The translations under genes and the position numbers were made by a program. 64,000 bases of DNA from Olsenella_L kribbiana (GTDB lineage Bacteria > Actinomycetota > Coriobacteriia > Coriobacteriales > Atopobiaceae): NCBI RefSeq assembly GCF_036408795.1, contig NZ_JAZGJP010000002.1, positions 186,001 to 250,000 on the forward strand, read 5' to 3'. The notes under the pieces are model-generated. The model was given only the letters and a program-made list of their open reading frames with translations, was not told the origin of the DNA and ran no database searches. Shown one piece after another: positions 8,320-16,999 of the stretch; the first letter of the stretch is position 1; every line of letters starts with the position of its first letter.

Positions 8320-10143
8320 ATGGCTAGATTGCATGTGGTCGAGCGCAGCGAGGCCCAGGCAGTCATGGATGGACTGCATGAAGCGGTAGAGAAGCGGCTC
8401 TCGGTGAGCTCGCTTGCTCCATGTCCGGTCGAATTCACGGCTGCCTTCGTCGGCATGTGCGCAACGCAGAGCTGCGGAAAATGTACGCCCTGCCGTGTAG
8501 GCCTGGGCGTCCTGAAGGAGCTCATGGACCAGGTCCTCGAAGGCAAGGCAGATGAGCATACGCTCGAGCTCATCGAGAAGACGGCGCGTACGATCTATCT
8601 CTCGAGCGACTGCGCGATCGGATATGAAGCGGGAAGCATGGCGCTGACAGCGATCCGGGGCTTCCGCGACGATTTCGAGCACCATATCAAGTACCACGCC
8701 TGCGGCTTCAAGCAGTCGGAGCTTGTCCCCTGCGTCTCGGGCTGCCCGGCAGGAGTCGATATCCCGGGCTACATCGCGCTCGTCGAGGCAGGACGCTACA
8801 CGGATGCCGTGAAGCTCATCAGGAAGGACAATCCGCTTCCTGTCGTCTGCGGCCTTGTCTGCGAGCATCCCTGCGAGATGCACTGCCGCCGCGGCATGGT
8901 GGACGATCCGATGAACATCCGCGGCCTCAAGCGCTTCGCGACAGAGCACATGGAGGCAGACTACAAGCCGAAGAAGGCTCCGTCCACGGGCAAGCGCATT
9001 GCTATCATCGGTGGCGGTCCGGCAGGACTTTCCTGTGCCTACTATCTTGCCTGCATGGGGCATGAGCCCACGATCTTCGAGGCAAGGCATCACCTGGGTG
9101 GCATGCTCCGTTACGGCATCCCCAACTATCGTCTTCCGAGGAAGCGCCTCGACGAGGAGATCCAGTGGCTCCTTGACTGCGGCATAAACGTAGAGCTCGA
9201 TACGCCTGTCACCGAGAACCTGCCTGAAATCAGGAAAGAGTATGACGCGGTCTATCTGGCAATCGGCGCCCATGCGGACCGGAAGCTCGGCCTTCCGGGC
9301 GAGGATGCAGAAGGCGTCGAGTCTGCCGTCAAGATGCTGCGTGCCATCGGCGACGAGGAGATTCCCGACTTCACGGGCGAGCGCATCTGTGTCATCGGCG
9401 GCGGCAACGTGGCAATGGATGTCGCCCGCTCAGCCGTAAGGTGCCATGCAAAGAAGGTCACGATCGTCTACAGGCGCCGTGTCGCGGACATGACGGCACA
9501 GGATGAAGAGATTGCAGGAGCGAGGGCCGAAGGCTGCGAGCTCCTGGAGCTCCATGCCCCGCTTGCGATTGAGGCTGAAGGCGGCCATGTCACGGGACTC
9601 CGTGTCCAGAAGCAGATCATCGGCGGCCCCAAGAACGGGCGTCCGGCACCGCGTGCTGCAGAGGCTCCCGAGGAGGTCATTCCCTGCGAGCGCGTGCTTG
9701 TGGCAATCGGCCAGGCCATAGAGTCCAGGCCCTTCGAAGAACTGGGCATGAAATGCAATCGCGGCCGCATCGTGACCGATACAGATGGTGCCGTGCCAGG
9801 CTTTGACGGCGTGTTCTCGGGCGGCGACTGCCAGAGCGGCCCTGCCACGGTGATCCGTGCCATCAATGCCGGCAAGGTCGCAGCAGCAAACATCGACCAC
9901 TGCCTCGGCTTCGACCACCAGATCGTGGCAGATGTCGAGATACCGACGGTCCAGTTCAAGGGCAAGAACATGTGCGCCCGCTGCGAGATGACATCACGTG
10001 AGGCGTCGGAGCGCGTCGGCGACTTCGATATCGTCGAGCACGGCCTCACGCCTGAAGAGGCGCATCAGGAGGCATCGAGGTGTCTGAGGTGCGACCACTT
10101 CGGCTATGGCGCATTCCGCGGAGGGAGGATCATGCAATGGTAG
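8320..10143 (+). CDS. NuoF-type Fe-S domain fused to a GltD-like NAD(P)H oxidoreductase (hydrogenase partner subunit)
   Basis: A 607-residue fusion. Residues 1-125 match only the C-terminal Fe-S domain of NuoF/HydB, with ligands C52, C55, C58 (SCGKCTPC) and C98 (SSDCAIG) but no NuoF FMN/NADH domain. Residues about 135-205 are the Fe-S helical domain of GltD/DPYD (CVSGCPAGVDIP, CEHPCEMHCRRG). Residues about 225-520 are the pyridine-nucleotide disulfide oxidoreductase core with IIGGGPAGLSCAYY for FAD and ICVIGGGNVAMDVA for NAD(P)H. The tail adds MCARCEM and SRCLRCDH pairs. The stop overlaps the start of hydA, so it probably shuttles electrons between NAD(P)H and the hydrogenase. Direction and cofactor preference are inference. 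Confidence 0.88.
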   Translation: MARLHVVERSEAQAVMDGLHEAVEKRLSVSSLAPCPVEFTAAFVGMCATQSCGKCTPCRVGLGVLKELMDQVLEGKADEHTLELIEKTARTIYLSSDCAIGYEAGSMALTAIRGFRDDFEHHIKYHACGFKQSELVPCVSGCPAGVDIPGYIALVEAGRYTDAVKLIRKDNPLPVVCGLVCEHPCEMHCRRGMVDDPMNIRGLKRFATEHMEADYKPKKAPSTGKRIAIIGGGPAGLSCAYYLACMGHEPTIFEARHHLGGMLRYGIPNYRLPRKRLDEEIQWLLDCGINVELDTPVTENLPEIRKEYDAVYLAIGAHADRKLGLPGEDAEGVESAVKMLRAIGDEEIPDFTGERICVIGGGNVAMDVARSAVRCHAKKVTIVYRRRVADMTAQDEEIAGARAEGCELLELHAPLAIEAEGGHVTGLRVQKQIIGGPKNGRPAPRAAEAPEEVIPCERVLVAIGQAIESRPFEELGMKCNRGRIVTDTDGAVPGFDGVFSGGDCQSGPATVIRAINAGKVAAANIDHCLGFDHQIVADVEIPTVQFKGKNMCARCEMTSREASERVGDFDIVEHGLTPEEAHQEASRCLRCDHFGYGAFRGGRIMQW

Positions 10144-11870
10144 ACGTGACCGTCGATGGGGTGCGTGTCCAGGTGGACGACCACGCCACCATACTCGAGG
10201 CAGCAGAAGCTGCAGGCGTCCATATTCCGACGCTCTGCTATCTCAAGGATCTGAACGAGATCGGTGCCTGCCGTGTCTGCGTCGTCGAGATCGAAGGGAC
10301 CGACCAGCTCGTCGCTTCCTGCAACAACTATGTCCTGGACGGCATGAAGGTCTTCACGAACAGCCCGAAGGTCAGGAAGGCCAGAAAGACGAACGTCGAG
10401 TTTTTGCTCTCGCAGCATGACTCGGAGTGCACGAGCTGCGTGAGGAGCGGCAACTGCTCGCTCCAGAGCCTTGCAAACGACCTCGATATCTTCGAGCTGC
10501 CCTATGAGAAGCACCTGCCGCATATGCCGTGGGACAAGACGTTCCCTCTGATCCGCAACAACGACAAGTGCATCAACTGCCTCAGGTGCATTCAGATATG
10601 CAGCAAGGTGCAGGCATCGGATGTGTGGGACCTCACGAACAGAGGCGCCCACACCGCCGTGAATGTCCAAGCAGGCCGCCCGATCGCGGAGGCTCCCTGC
10701 ACGCTCTGCGGCCAGTGCATCACGCACTGCCCGACAGGAGCCCTGCGCGAGCGCGACGATACGGGACGCGTCTACGATGCGCTTGCCGACCCGAAGAAGG
10801 TCACGATTGTCCAGATCGCGCCCTCGGTACGCACGGCCTGGGGCGACCACTGGAAGCTCTCGCCCGAGGAGTCGACAATCGGGCACCTTGTCTCGGCGCT
10901 CAGGAAGATGGGCTTCGACTACATCGTGAATACCGACTTCTCGGCCGACCTCACGATCATGGAAGAGGGCACAGAGCTCCTGCACCGCCTCTCTGACGGC
11001 ACAGAGCATGAGTATCCGATGTTCACGTCGTGCTGTCCGGGCTGGGTCCGCTTCGTGAAGGCCCACTATCCTGAGCTTGTGGACGATGTCTCGACCTCGA
11101 AGTCGCCGCAGCAGATGTTCGGCGCGATCGTGAAGAGCTACTACGCAGAATACCTGGGCATCGATCCGCACGATATCTTCTCGGTCTCTGTCATGCCCTG
11201 CGTCGCGAAGAAGGCGGAGTGTGCGCTGCCGACCATGAAGGATGCCTGCGGAGATCCGGATGTCGACTGCGTGCTTACGGTCCGCGAGATAGATCGCATG
11301 ATCCGCGCCGACCATATCGATGTGCATGCGCTTGAAGAGGAGCCCTTCGACGAGCCCCTTGGCGAAGGCACGGGCGCCGGCATCATCTTCGGTGCGACCG
11401 GTGGCGTCATGGAAGCAGCGCTGCGTACGGCCTATCACCTGGCGACAGGGGAGACGCCTGCCAATGACGCATTCAGGAACGTCCGCGGCCTCACCGGCTG
11501 GAAGGAAGCGGAGTTCGACCTTGCAGGCAGAAAGCTCGGTGTCGCTGTCGCAAGCGGTCTTGGCAATGCGAAGCGTCTCTGCGACGCGATCCTTGCAGGC
11601 ACCGTGTCCTATGACTTCGTCGAGGTAATGGCCTGCCCGGGAGGCTGCGTCGGTGGCGGCGGGCAGCCGATCCACGACGGACAGGAGCTGGCAGGGGCAC
11701 GCGGCCAGATGCTCTATGGGCTCGACCGCATCTCGGAGTATAGGAACTCCTATGAGAATCCGGATATCGTGCGGGTCTACGAGAAGTATCTCGGCGAGCC
11801 GCTCTCCGAGCGTGCCGAGCGGCTCCTCCATACCGACCAGCACGGCTGGAAGATGCCACAGGAGAAGTAG
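10137..11870 (+). CDS. hydA: [FeFe] hydrogenase catalytic subunit, CpI-like architecture
   Basis: A 577-residue [FeFe] hydrogenase. N-terminal [2Fe-2S] domain with C34, C46, C49, C62; His-Cys [4Fe-4S] site in HDSECTSCVRSGNC; two [4Fe-4S] sites in CINCLRCIQIC and CTLCGQCITHC; then the H-cluster domain. All three signatures are intact: TSCCPGW (C299 proton-relay, C300), MPCVAKKAE (C355) and MACPGGCVGGGGQP (C500, C504), almost the same numbering as clostridial CpI. GGGAGG (10123-10128) lies 8 bases before ATG 10137, which overlaps the upstream stop by 7 bases. The maturases HydE, HydF and HydG are not in the window. Confidence 0.95.
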   Translation: MVDVTVDGVRVQVDDHATILEAAEAAGVHIPTLCYLKDLNEIGACRVCVVEIEGTDQLVASCNNYVLDGMKVFTNSPKVRKARKTNVEFLLSQHDSECTSCVRSGNCSLQSLANDLDIFELPYEKHLPHMPWDKTFPLIRNNDKCINCLRCIQICSKVQASDVWDLTNRGAHTAVNVQAGRPIAEAPCTLCGQCITHCPTGALRERDDTGRVYDALADPKKVTIVQIAPSVRTAWGDHWKLSPEESTIGHLVSALRKMGFDYIVNTDFSADLTIMEEGTELLHRLSDGTEHEYPMFTSCCPGWVRFVKAHYPELVDDVSTSKSPQQMFGAIVKSYYAEYLGIDPHDIFSVSVMPCVAKKAECALPTMKDACGDPDVDCVLTVREIDRMIRADHIDVHALEEEPFDEPLGEGTGAGIIFGATGGVMEAALRTAYHLATGETPANDAFRNVRGLTGWKEAEFDLAGRKLGVAVASGLGNAKRLCDAILAGTVSYDFVEVMACPGGCVGGGGQPIHDGQELAGARGQMLYGLDRISEYRNSYENPDIVRVYEKYLGEPLSERAERLLHTDQHGWKMPQEK

Positions 11871-11886
11871 ACAGACAAGCAGCCAG

Positions 11887-11908
11887 GGGCCTGCCGTAAG
11901 GCAGGCCC
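11887..11908 (+). terminator. Terminator of the hydrogenase operon
   Basis: Perfect 9-bp stem GGGCCTGCC (11887-11895) with loop GTAA and GGCAGGCCC (11900-11908), followed by TTCT. Confidence 0.85.
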
Positions 11909-11917
11909 TTCTCCACT

Positions 11918-11959
11918 CATGGGGACTGAAAATCCCCATGTCAGGGATTCGCCTGACAT
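11918..11959 (+). pseudogene. tRNA-Phe-like remnant (anticodon arm to T arm)
   Basis: Bases 11921-11951 match bases 17026-17056 of the intact tRNA-Phe at 29 of 31 positions, covering the anticodon stem-loop with the GAA anticodon, the variable loop and half of the T arm. Acceptor stem and D arm are absent. Here the anticodon stem is extended to a perfect 8-bp hairpin (CATGGGGA/TCCCCATG, loop CTGAAAA). The next segment forms a second perfect 8-bp hairpin (ATGTCAGG/CCTGACAT). A competing third stem ACATGC/GCATGT follows at 11956-11973. It cannot be a functional tRNA. It could be an attachment-site remnant or a tRNA-derived structure. Confidence 0.6.
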
Positions 11960-12104
11960 GCGCTCTGGCATGTGTCCCATCAGGCAAACATCGTGTTGCG
12001 TAGGCGGCATTTCAGGAGGCAGGCAGCTCGTCGAATAATAGAATGGAATCTTGCCTATAGATATGCAGGAAGCGGCGCCTGGCCGCTGGGGAGCGTGAGA
12101 GCCG

Positions 12105-13262
12105 ATGCAGTTTTCGAAGCGTCTCGATCTTTTCGGAGACGAGGTCTTTGCCAGTCTGAACCAGAAGCGCCGCGAGCTTGAAGCTGCGGGACGTCCTGTC
12201 TGGGACCTGTCGGTCGGCACGCCCGATTTCCCGACGCCTGACTACATCAAGAAGGCACTTGTCGACTCCTGCGCAGATGATGCGAACTGGAAGTATGCCC
12301 TGCATGACAAGGAAGAGCTCAAGCAGGCGGTCTGCGACTACTACAAGCGCCGCTTCGATGTGGATGGCCTCGAGCCCGATCAGGTCATGAGCTGCCGCGG
12401 CACGCAGGAAGGCATGCAGTATGTCTGTGCAGCCCTGGCAGATCCGGGCGACATCGCCCTCATCCCCGATCCCTGCTATCCGGTCTTCCGTTCCGGCACG
12501 CAGCTTGCAGGAGCAACCCCTTACTACTACCAGCTGACAGCAGAGCATGGGTTCCTCCCGCATGTGGCAGACATTCCCGACGATGTGGCGGACAAGGCCA
12601 AGTACATGATCGTCTCGCTTCCGGCTAACCCGGTGGGGTCGGTCGGCACGCCTGAGGTCTACGAGGAGATCATCGCCTTCGCAAAGAAGCACGATATCGT
12701 GATCGTGCACGACAATGCCTACGCCGACGTCGTGTTCGAAGGCGTCTCGAGCTCCTTCTTCAACTATCCCGGCGCTATGGATGTGGGTGTCGAGTTCCTG
12801 TCGCTCTCGAAGTCCTTCGATGTCACCGGTGTCAGGCTCTCCTTCCTCGTCGGCAGGAAGGACATCGTCCAGGCCACCTACAAGCTCAGGAGCCAGGTCG
12901 ACTTCGGCATGTTCTTCGCCGAGCAGAATGTCGCGATTGCCTGTCTCAAGGGCCCGCTTGACGGCGTCGAGCGCCAGCGCCTTGCCTACAAGGAGAGAAG
13001 AGATGCCCTCTGCGACGGCCTCGAGGCCATCGGCTGGGAGCGTCCGAACTGCCATGGCACGCTCTTCGTCTGGGCACGCCTGCCGCACGGCAGGACAGAC
13101 TCTCTTGCCTTCACGCTCGAGCTCATGGAGAAGACAGGCGTCATCGTGACACCGGGTGCAAGCTTCGGACCTGCGGGTGAGGGCTACGTGCGCTTCGCGC
13201 TCGTGCTGCCGCCGGAGAAGATCAAGGAAGCCGTTGCCCAGATCGGCAAGGCAGACCTTTAA
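12105..13262 (+). CDS. PLP-dependent aminotransferase, class I/II
   Basis: A 385-residue fold-type I aminotransferase. The PLP lysine is K236 in SLSKSFDVTGVRLSF, with DNAYADVVF for the pyridine-nitrogen aspartate region, SLPANPVGSVG and a C-terminal GYVRFALVLP carrying the carboxylate-binding arginine. The sequence style is closest to LL-diaminopimelate/alanine/aspartate-type aminotransferases; the substrate cannot be fixed from sequence alone. It begins 145 bases after the tRNA-Phe-like remnant, and the ribosome site (GGGGAGCGTGAGAG) is loosely spaced. A nitroreductase follows 11 bases downstream. Confidence 0.85.
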   Translation: MQFSKRLDLFGDEVFASLNQKRRELEAAGRPVWDLSVGTPDFPTPDYIKKALVDSCADDANWKYALHDKEELKQAVCDYYKRRFDVDGLEPDQVMSCRGTQEGMQYVCAALADPGDIALIPDPCYPVFRSGTQLAGATPYYYQLTAEHGFLPHVADIPDDVADKAKYMIVSLPANPVGSVGTPEVYEEIIAFAKKHDIVIVHDNAYADVVFEGVSSSFFNYPGAMDVGVEFLSLSKSFDVTGVRLSFLVGRKDIVQATYKLRSQVDFGMFFAEQNVAIACLKGPLDGVERQRLAYKERRDALCDGLEAIGWERPNCHGTLFVWARLPHGRTDSLAFTLELMEKTGVIVTPGASFGPAGEGYVRFALVLPPEKIKEAVAQIGKADL

Positions 13263-13273
13263 GAGAGACAGGC

Positions 13274-13858
13274 ATGGAAGAGAAGGATTTTGCTGCCCTC
13301 GTGCGCTCCTCGAGGACGAAGAGACGCTTCGACGAGTCGAAGCCGGTGTCGGAGGAGACGCTTCGAGCTCTCATCGACGTCGTGCGCTTTGCTCCGACCG
13401 GCAACAACACGCAGATGCTGCGTTTACATCTTGTGAGCGGCGCTGATGCCTGCGCGAAGGCCTTTGCACATCTCAAGTGGGCAGCGCTCCTCAGGGACTG
13501 GGCAGGACCTGCAGAGGGGGAGCGACCCGGTGGCTACATCTTCATCATGGTTCCTGCTGCAGCCGTGAACAATCCGATCAGGTGCTACGACGCAGGCATC
13601 GCGGCACAGACGATCATGCTCGCTGCGGCAGCAGAAGGCCTTGGCGGCTGCATCCTCAAGAACTTCGACAAGGGCCTCATCTCCGACTTCGGTCTCGAGG
13701 ACACAGGCCTTGCCATCTCCCTTGTGCTGGCGCTTGGCACGCCTGCAGAGGAGGTCGTGCTCGAGCCAGCGACGACAGAGCACGGAATAGCCTACTGGCA
13801 TGAGGCGGATGGCTCGCATCATGTGCCGAAGCTCGAGGCTGCAGACCTTCTGGTCTAG
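13274..13858 (+). CDS. Nitroreductase-family FMN oxidoreductase
   Basis: A 194-residue protein of the nitroreductase fold. The N-terminal SSRTKRRFDESKPVSEETL and FAPTGNNTQMLR segments form the FMN phosphate-binding region, and AAAAEGLGGCILKNFD matches the conserved second half. Such proteins reduce flavins, nitroaromatics or quinones with NAD(P)H. It starts 11 bases after the aminotransferase and is probably cotranscribed. The substrate is unknown. Confidence 0.82.
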   Translation: MEEKDFAALVRSSRTKRRFDESKPVSEETLRALIDVVRFAPTGNNTQMLRLHLVSGADACAKAFAHLKWAALLRDWAGPAEGERPGGYIFIMVPAAAVNNPIRCYDAGIAAQTIMLAAAAEGLGGCILKNFDKGLISDFGLEDTGLAISLVLALGTPAEEVVLEPATTEHGIAYWHEADGSHHVPKLEAADLLV

Positions 13859-13990
13859 GAGCTTCCAGGGCCTTCCAAAGCCTGCATCTGCTCCTCATCC
13901 CATCCATTTGAAATATTGATGGCGGAAAAGTGGGGAAATGGTGTAGAATAGGAAAGCTTATGTGGAGGAAGGTCCTGTCGGAGGTCGTAC

Positions 13991-14446
13991 ATGGTTCTGG
14001 ATGAGCGTCTCGTGCTTCTCGGTCTTGAAGCAGATACTGCCGAAGAAGCGCTGCGTGCGCTTGCGGGAAAGCTCGTAGAGCTGCACAAGGTCAAGAGCAG
14101 CTATCCCGATGCAGTCGTCGCGCGCGAGAAGATCTATCCGACGGGCCTCGAGGCCAAGCCGGTCAATGCCGCGGTGCCGCACTGCTCGAACGACTACACG
14201 CTCTCCGATGCAATTGCTGTCGCCGTGCTTGCGCACCCGGTCGAGTTTGCACTCATGGGATCGCCGGAAAAGCCGCTGCCGGTGCAGGTCCTCGTGATGC
14301 TTGCGGTCGTCGATCCGGCCAAGCAGGTGCCGACCCTGGTCGATGTGATGGAGCTTCTGGACGATGAGAAGACGATGTCTGCCATCGTCTCGGCAAAGAC
14401 GCCTCAAGAGGTCATCTCTGCCATCACGCCTGCGCTCAGCGAGTAG
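13991..14446 (+). CDS. PTS system EIIA component, fructose/galactitol (GatA) type
   Basis: A 151-residue EIIA domain of the PTS EIIA-2 family (PF00359). The phosphorylated histidine is H64 in AAVPHCSND, in the setting usual for this family (PTGLEAKPVNAAVPH). EIIB and EIIC partners are not adjacent, so it either serves a distant galactitol-like permease or acts as a phosphocarrier regulator. A TAGAAT-like -10 lies at about 13944-13949 without a convincing -35. The gene converges on the ROK gene through a shared palindromic terminator. Confidence 0.85.
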   Translation: MVLDERLVLLGLEADTAEEALRALAGKLVELHKVKSSYPDAVVAREKIYPTGLEAKPVNAAVPHCSNDYTLSDAIAVAVLAHPVEFALMGSPEKPLPVQVLVMLAVVDPAKQVPTLVDVMELLDDEKTMSAIVSAKTPQEVISAITPALSE

Positions 14447-14470
14447 CAGCACAGAGCAAGATGAGAAGAA

Positions 14471-14494
14471 GGGGAGCTGGCATGCCAGCTCCCC
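14471..14494. terminator. Bidirectional terminator between PTS EIIA and ROK genes
   Basis: A perfect 24-bp palindrome (GGGGAGCTGGCA then its complement) lies between two convergent genes. T-rich sequence follows on the plus side and CTTCTTCTC on the minus side. Confidence 0.85.
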
Positions 14495-14500
14495 TTTGCC

Positions 14501-15412
14501 TTACCTGTCCTTCCTGCTCTCGAGGAAGAGAGCCAGGGCACCCAGCTGGTTTGCCTCTGCTCCGTAGCGGCAGGATACGACTTCGGGCAATGTAATGGTC
14601 TGGCCGAAGATGTGCGGGAGCTTCTCCGAGACCTTTGCAAGCGCTGTCTTGATGCCTCCGAGCACGTGCGGATTTGCAGAGATGCCGCCGCCTATCGCGC
14701 AGCGCTCGATATCGAGCATGGCAGCAAGGTCGAAGATGACTGTAGCGACTGCCATGCACCAGGACTTGAAGGCCTGGCTGGCTGCCGGATCTCCGCTCTC
14801 GAGGAGCCTGAAGCATGCCTTGCCATCAGGCAGCTCCTCGGCTGTCTTTCCGCATGCCGATTTCATGGCGCGGATGAGGCCAGAGGTGCTTGCGTCCATG
14901 CCGGCGCAGGAGCCGATCGTGCCATCAGGCCCGAAGCCGAACGAGAGCAGGCTGAGCTCGCCTGCAGAGCCATGAGGGCCAGCCAGGACCTTTCCGTCGA
15001 CGACGAGGCCGCCTCCAAGGCCGGTGCCCAGGATCAGCGCACAGGAGTTCTGCGTGCCCTTAAGAGCGCCTGAGGAAAGCTCTGCGAGCGCTGCACACTT
15101 GCCGTCGTTGCCGATCGTGACAGGCAGTCCCGAGAGCTTCTCGAGGCGATCTGCAAGCGGAAGCCCATAGGCATAGGTGAGAGCGCCTCCCGTGCGCATG
15201 AAGCGGTGATGCTCTATGACGCCTGGAGCGCTTATAGCGATGCCGGAAGCCTGCAATCCATGGAGCTTCACGATTTCCATGAGGGAGGAGAGAAGGGCGT
15301 CTGCCGAGTCCTTGGGGGTAGGGAAGACGTCCTGCTTGAGGGCCTTGCCAGCTTCATCCCTGAGAGACCATTTGATGGCGGTGCCGCCGATATCGAAGAC
15401 GAGGATCTGCAA
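14501..15412 (-). CDS. ROK-family sugar kinase
   Basis: A 303-residue ROK protein without an N-terminal helix-turn-helix, so a kinase rather than a repressor. The ATP phosphate motif is FDIGGTAIKWSL, the sugar-binding part includes NDGKCAALAE, and GTGLGGGLVVDGKVLAGPHGSAGELS follows. The typical zinc-site histidine of glucokinase-like ROK proteins is not obvious in the GSCAG region. The start is a TTG with AAAGGA 5 bases upstream; no ATG fits. A 15-bp perfect inverted repeat stands immediately upstream. The sugar is unknown. Confidence 0.85.
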   Translation of the reverse strand: MQILVFDIGGTAIKWSLRDEAGKALKQDVFPTPKDSADALLSSLMEIVKLHGLQASGIAISAPGVIEHHRFMRTGGALTYAYGLPLADRLEKLSGLPVTIGNDGKCAALAELSSGALKGTQNSCALILGTGLGGGLVVDGKVLAGPHGSAGELSLLSFGFGPDGTIGSCAGMDASTSGLIRAMKSACGKTAEELPDGKACFRLLESGDPAASQAFKSWCMAVATVIFDLAAMLDIERCAIGGGISANPHVLGGIKTALAKVSEKLPHIFGQTITLPEVVSCRYGAEANQLGALALFLESRKDR

Positions 15413-15430
15413 CTCAATCCTTTCTGCTGC

Positions 15431-15467
15431 GCTGCTACAAGACGGGATTCTACCGTCTTGTAGCAGC
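15431..15467 (-). promoter_or_regulatory. 15-bp perfect inverted repeat upstream of the ROK gene
   Basis: GCTGCTACAAGACGG and its exact complement are separated by 7 bases (GATTCTA), ending about 20 bases before the TTG start of the ROK gene. No T run follows in either direction, so an operator or a protective 5' hairpin is more likely than a terminator. Confidence 0.5.
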
Positions 15468-15611
15468 AGTCAGGCGTTACATACAGGAGCCGGCCGAAAT
15501 ATGGGAAACGGCCTTATCTGTGTGGGGTACCCTAAAACAGGATGGATTGGATCTGTCGATGGATGACACGCTTCTGCTGCTGTACAGCAGGCTCACGTGA
15601 AAGGTTGTTCC

Positions 15612-16901
15612 ATGAAGCAGGAAGAGAGCGCGCTCGATTCTGAGAGCCGCAAGAAGGCAAAGAAGAAGCATCGCAAGGACGAGGAGGCGCGTATCGCTGC
15701 TCCGTCTGAGGGTGGACGCGGACTTGAAGCGACGAGAGTCGTCGATCTTCTCCGTGATGCCTTGAACGAGAATTCGCGGCTCCAGGACGAGATGGAGAGC
15801 CTCCGCGAGGAGGCGCATAGCGCATCTGAGGAGGCTGAGCGCTCCCGGAGCGACAAGACGGCAGCAGAGGCCCGGCTCGCTGAGACGAAGGCCCAGAAGG
15901 CGCTTCTCGAGGAATCGCTCAGAGAGGCGAAAGCAGAGCTCGAGAAGGCAAAGCGTGCCTGCGCTGAAGCGCAGAATGTCCGCGAGCGCACCGAAGCGCA
16001 GAAGTCCCAGGAATACGAAGCGCTGCGGCAGCAGCTTGCAGCAGAGCAGAAGCGCCAGGCTGCCCTCAAGGAGGAGCTCGCAGGAGCCGAGGAGCGCTGC
16101 CAGCATCTGACAGCTGCACTTGCGCAGGCACAGACGAGGAAGACCGAGCCGGAGCTCACGCAGGAAGAGATCGCAGGACGCCTTGCCCACCTCGAGTCGC
16201 TCCAGCGCCAGATTCAGGAGACGCTCCTGAAGACGGCGACCGGCGAGGGAGAGCTTGCCCGCATGAGGGCTGAGCTTGTCCAGGCCCGGCATGAGAAGGC
16301 ACGTGCCGAAGCGCATGCACAGGAGCTCTCAGAGAAGCTTGCAGCAGCGGAGAAGGAGCTCTCTGACCGCCATATCGCAATCTCCAAGTCCGGTTCTCTT
16401 GCCGAGGCTTCGCTTCGGCTTGCAGGCGTCTTCTCTGCAGCAGAGCATGCCATCGACCTCTATGGCTACAACGCAGGGACGAAGGCGGCAAAGGGCGCAA
16501 AGCCTTCCCAGGTCATGCCGTTCTCCTCGAAGGGAGAGGCGGCTTCTGCTGCCAAGACATCTGAGGCTCTGAAGCCCCGGAAGGCAGCGGAGGTTCCTGC
16601 ATCCGCGCCTAAGGCTAAGCCTGCATCGGTTCCTGCTCCCGAAAAGAAGGCAGAGACACCCGAGCCTGCAGCACCTGAAGCACCGAAGCCGGCACCTGCT
16701 GCACCAGAGCCCAAGGCAAGCGTCCCTGAGCCTTCCCAGGCAAAGGCAGAACCCAAGCCAGCAGCACCGGCCAAGGCCGAAGAGAAGCAGGAGGCTCCTG
16801 CCAAGGAGGAGACGTCGGGTCTCAGTGCCATCTTCAAGGGCATGCCGCTTCGCCGCTCCCGTACCGTGGCTCCTCGTCACATATCGGATGATGACAAGTA
16901 A
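15612..16901 (+). CDS. Long coiled-coil protein with Ala/Pro-rich tail, function unknown
   Basis: A 429-residue protein that I do not recognise as a named family. Residues 1-35 are strongly charged (KKAKKKHRKDEEAR), about 40-260 form a nearly unbroken heptad-rich coiled coil (repeats of Glu, Ala, Lys, Arg, Leu), and about 315-400 form a Pro/Ala/Lys linker. The end carries a short conserved-looking SGLSAIFKGMPLRRSRT segment. There is no signal peptide or membrane segment. A structural or DivIVA-like scaffold role is possible but unproven. ATG 15612 was chosen over GTG 15597 because AAAGG lies 7 bases upstream. Confidence 0.75.
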   Translation: MKQEESALDSESRKKAKKKHRKDEEARIAAPSEGGRGLEATRVVDLLRDALNENSRLQDEMESLREEAHSASEEAERSRSDKTAAEARLAETKAQKALLEESLREAKAELEKAKRACAEAQNVRERTEAQKSQEYEALRQQLAAEQKRQAALKEELAGAEERCQHLTAALAQAQTRKTEPELTQEEIAGRLAHLESLQRQIQETLLKTATGEGELARMRAELVQARHEKARAEAHAQELSEKLAAAEKELSDRHIAISKSGSLAEASLRLAGVFSAAEHAIDLYGYNAGTKAAKGAKPSQVMPFSSKGEAASAAKTSEALKPRKAAEVPASAPKAKPASVPAPEKKAETPEPAAPEAPKPAPAAPEPKASVPEPSQAKAEPKPAAPAKAEEKQEAPAKEETSGLSAIFKGMPLRRSRTVAPRHISDDDK

Positions 16902-16944
16902 GCAGGCGATTTCTCCTCAGAGCAAAGAAAATAAAAAAAGTTCT

Positions 16945-16972
16945 TTGACTTGGGGAAGCAGTCTGTTACTAT
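16945..16972 (+). promoter_or_regulatory. Sigma-70-type promoter of tRNA-Phe
   Basis: TTGACT (16945-16950) and TACTAT (16967-16972) are 16 bases apart, preceded by an A-rich tract resembling an UP element. Confidence 0.8.
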
Positions 16973-16999
16973 AAACAAGCGCGCAAGAGAGCGCATTTC

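Noticed and set aside
11910..12104. T-box or amino-acid riboswitch before the aminotransferase
   Set aside because: No T-box AGGGUGGUACCGCG-type sequence or specifier arrangement; the GAA-loop hairpin is explained by tRNA-Phe similarity.
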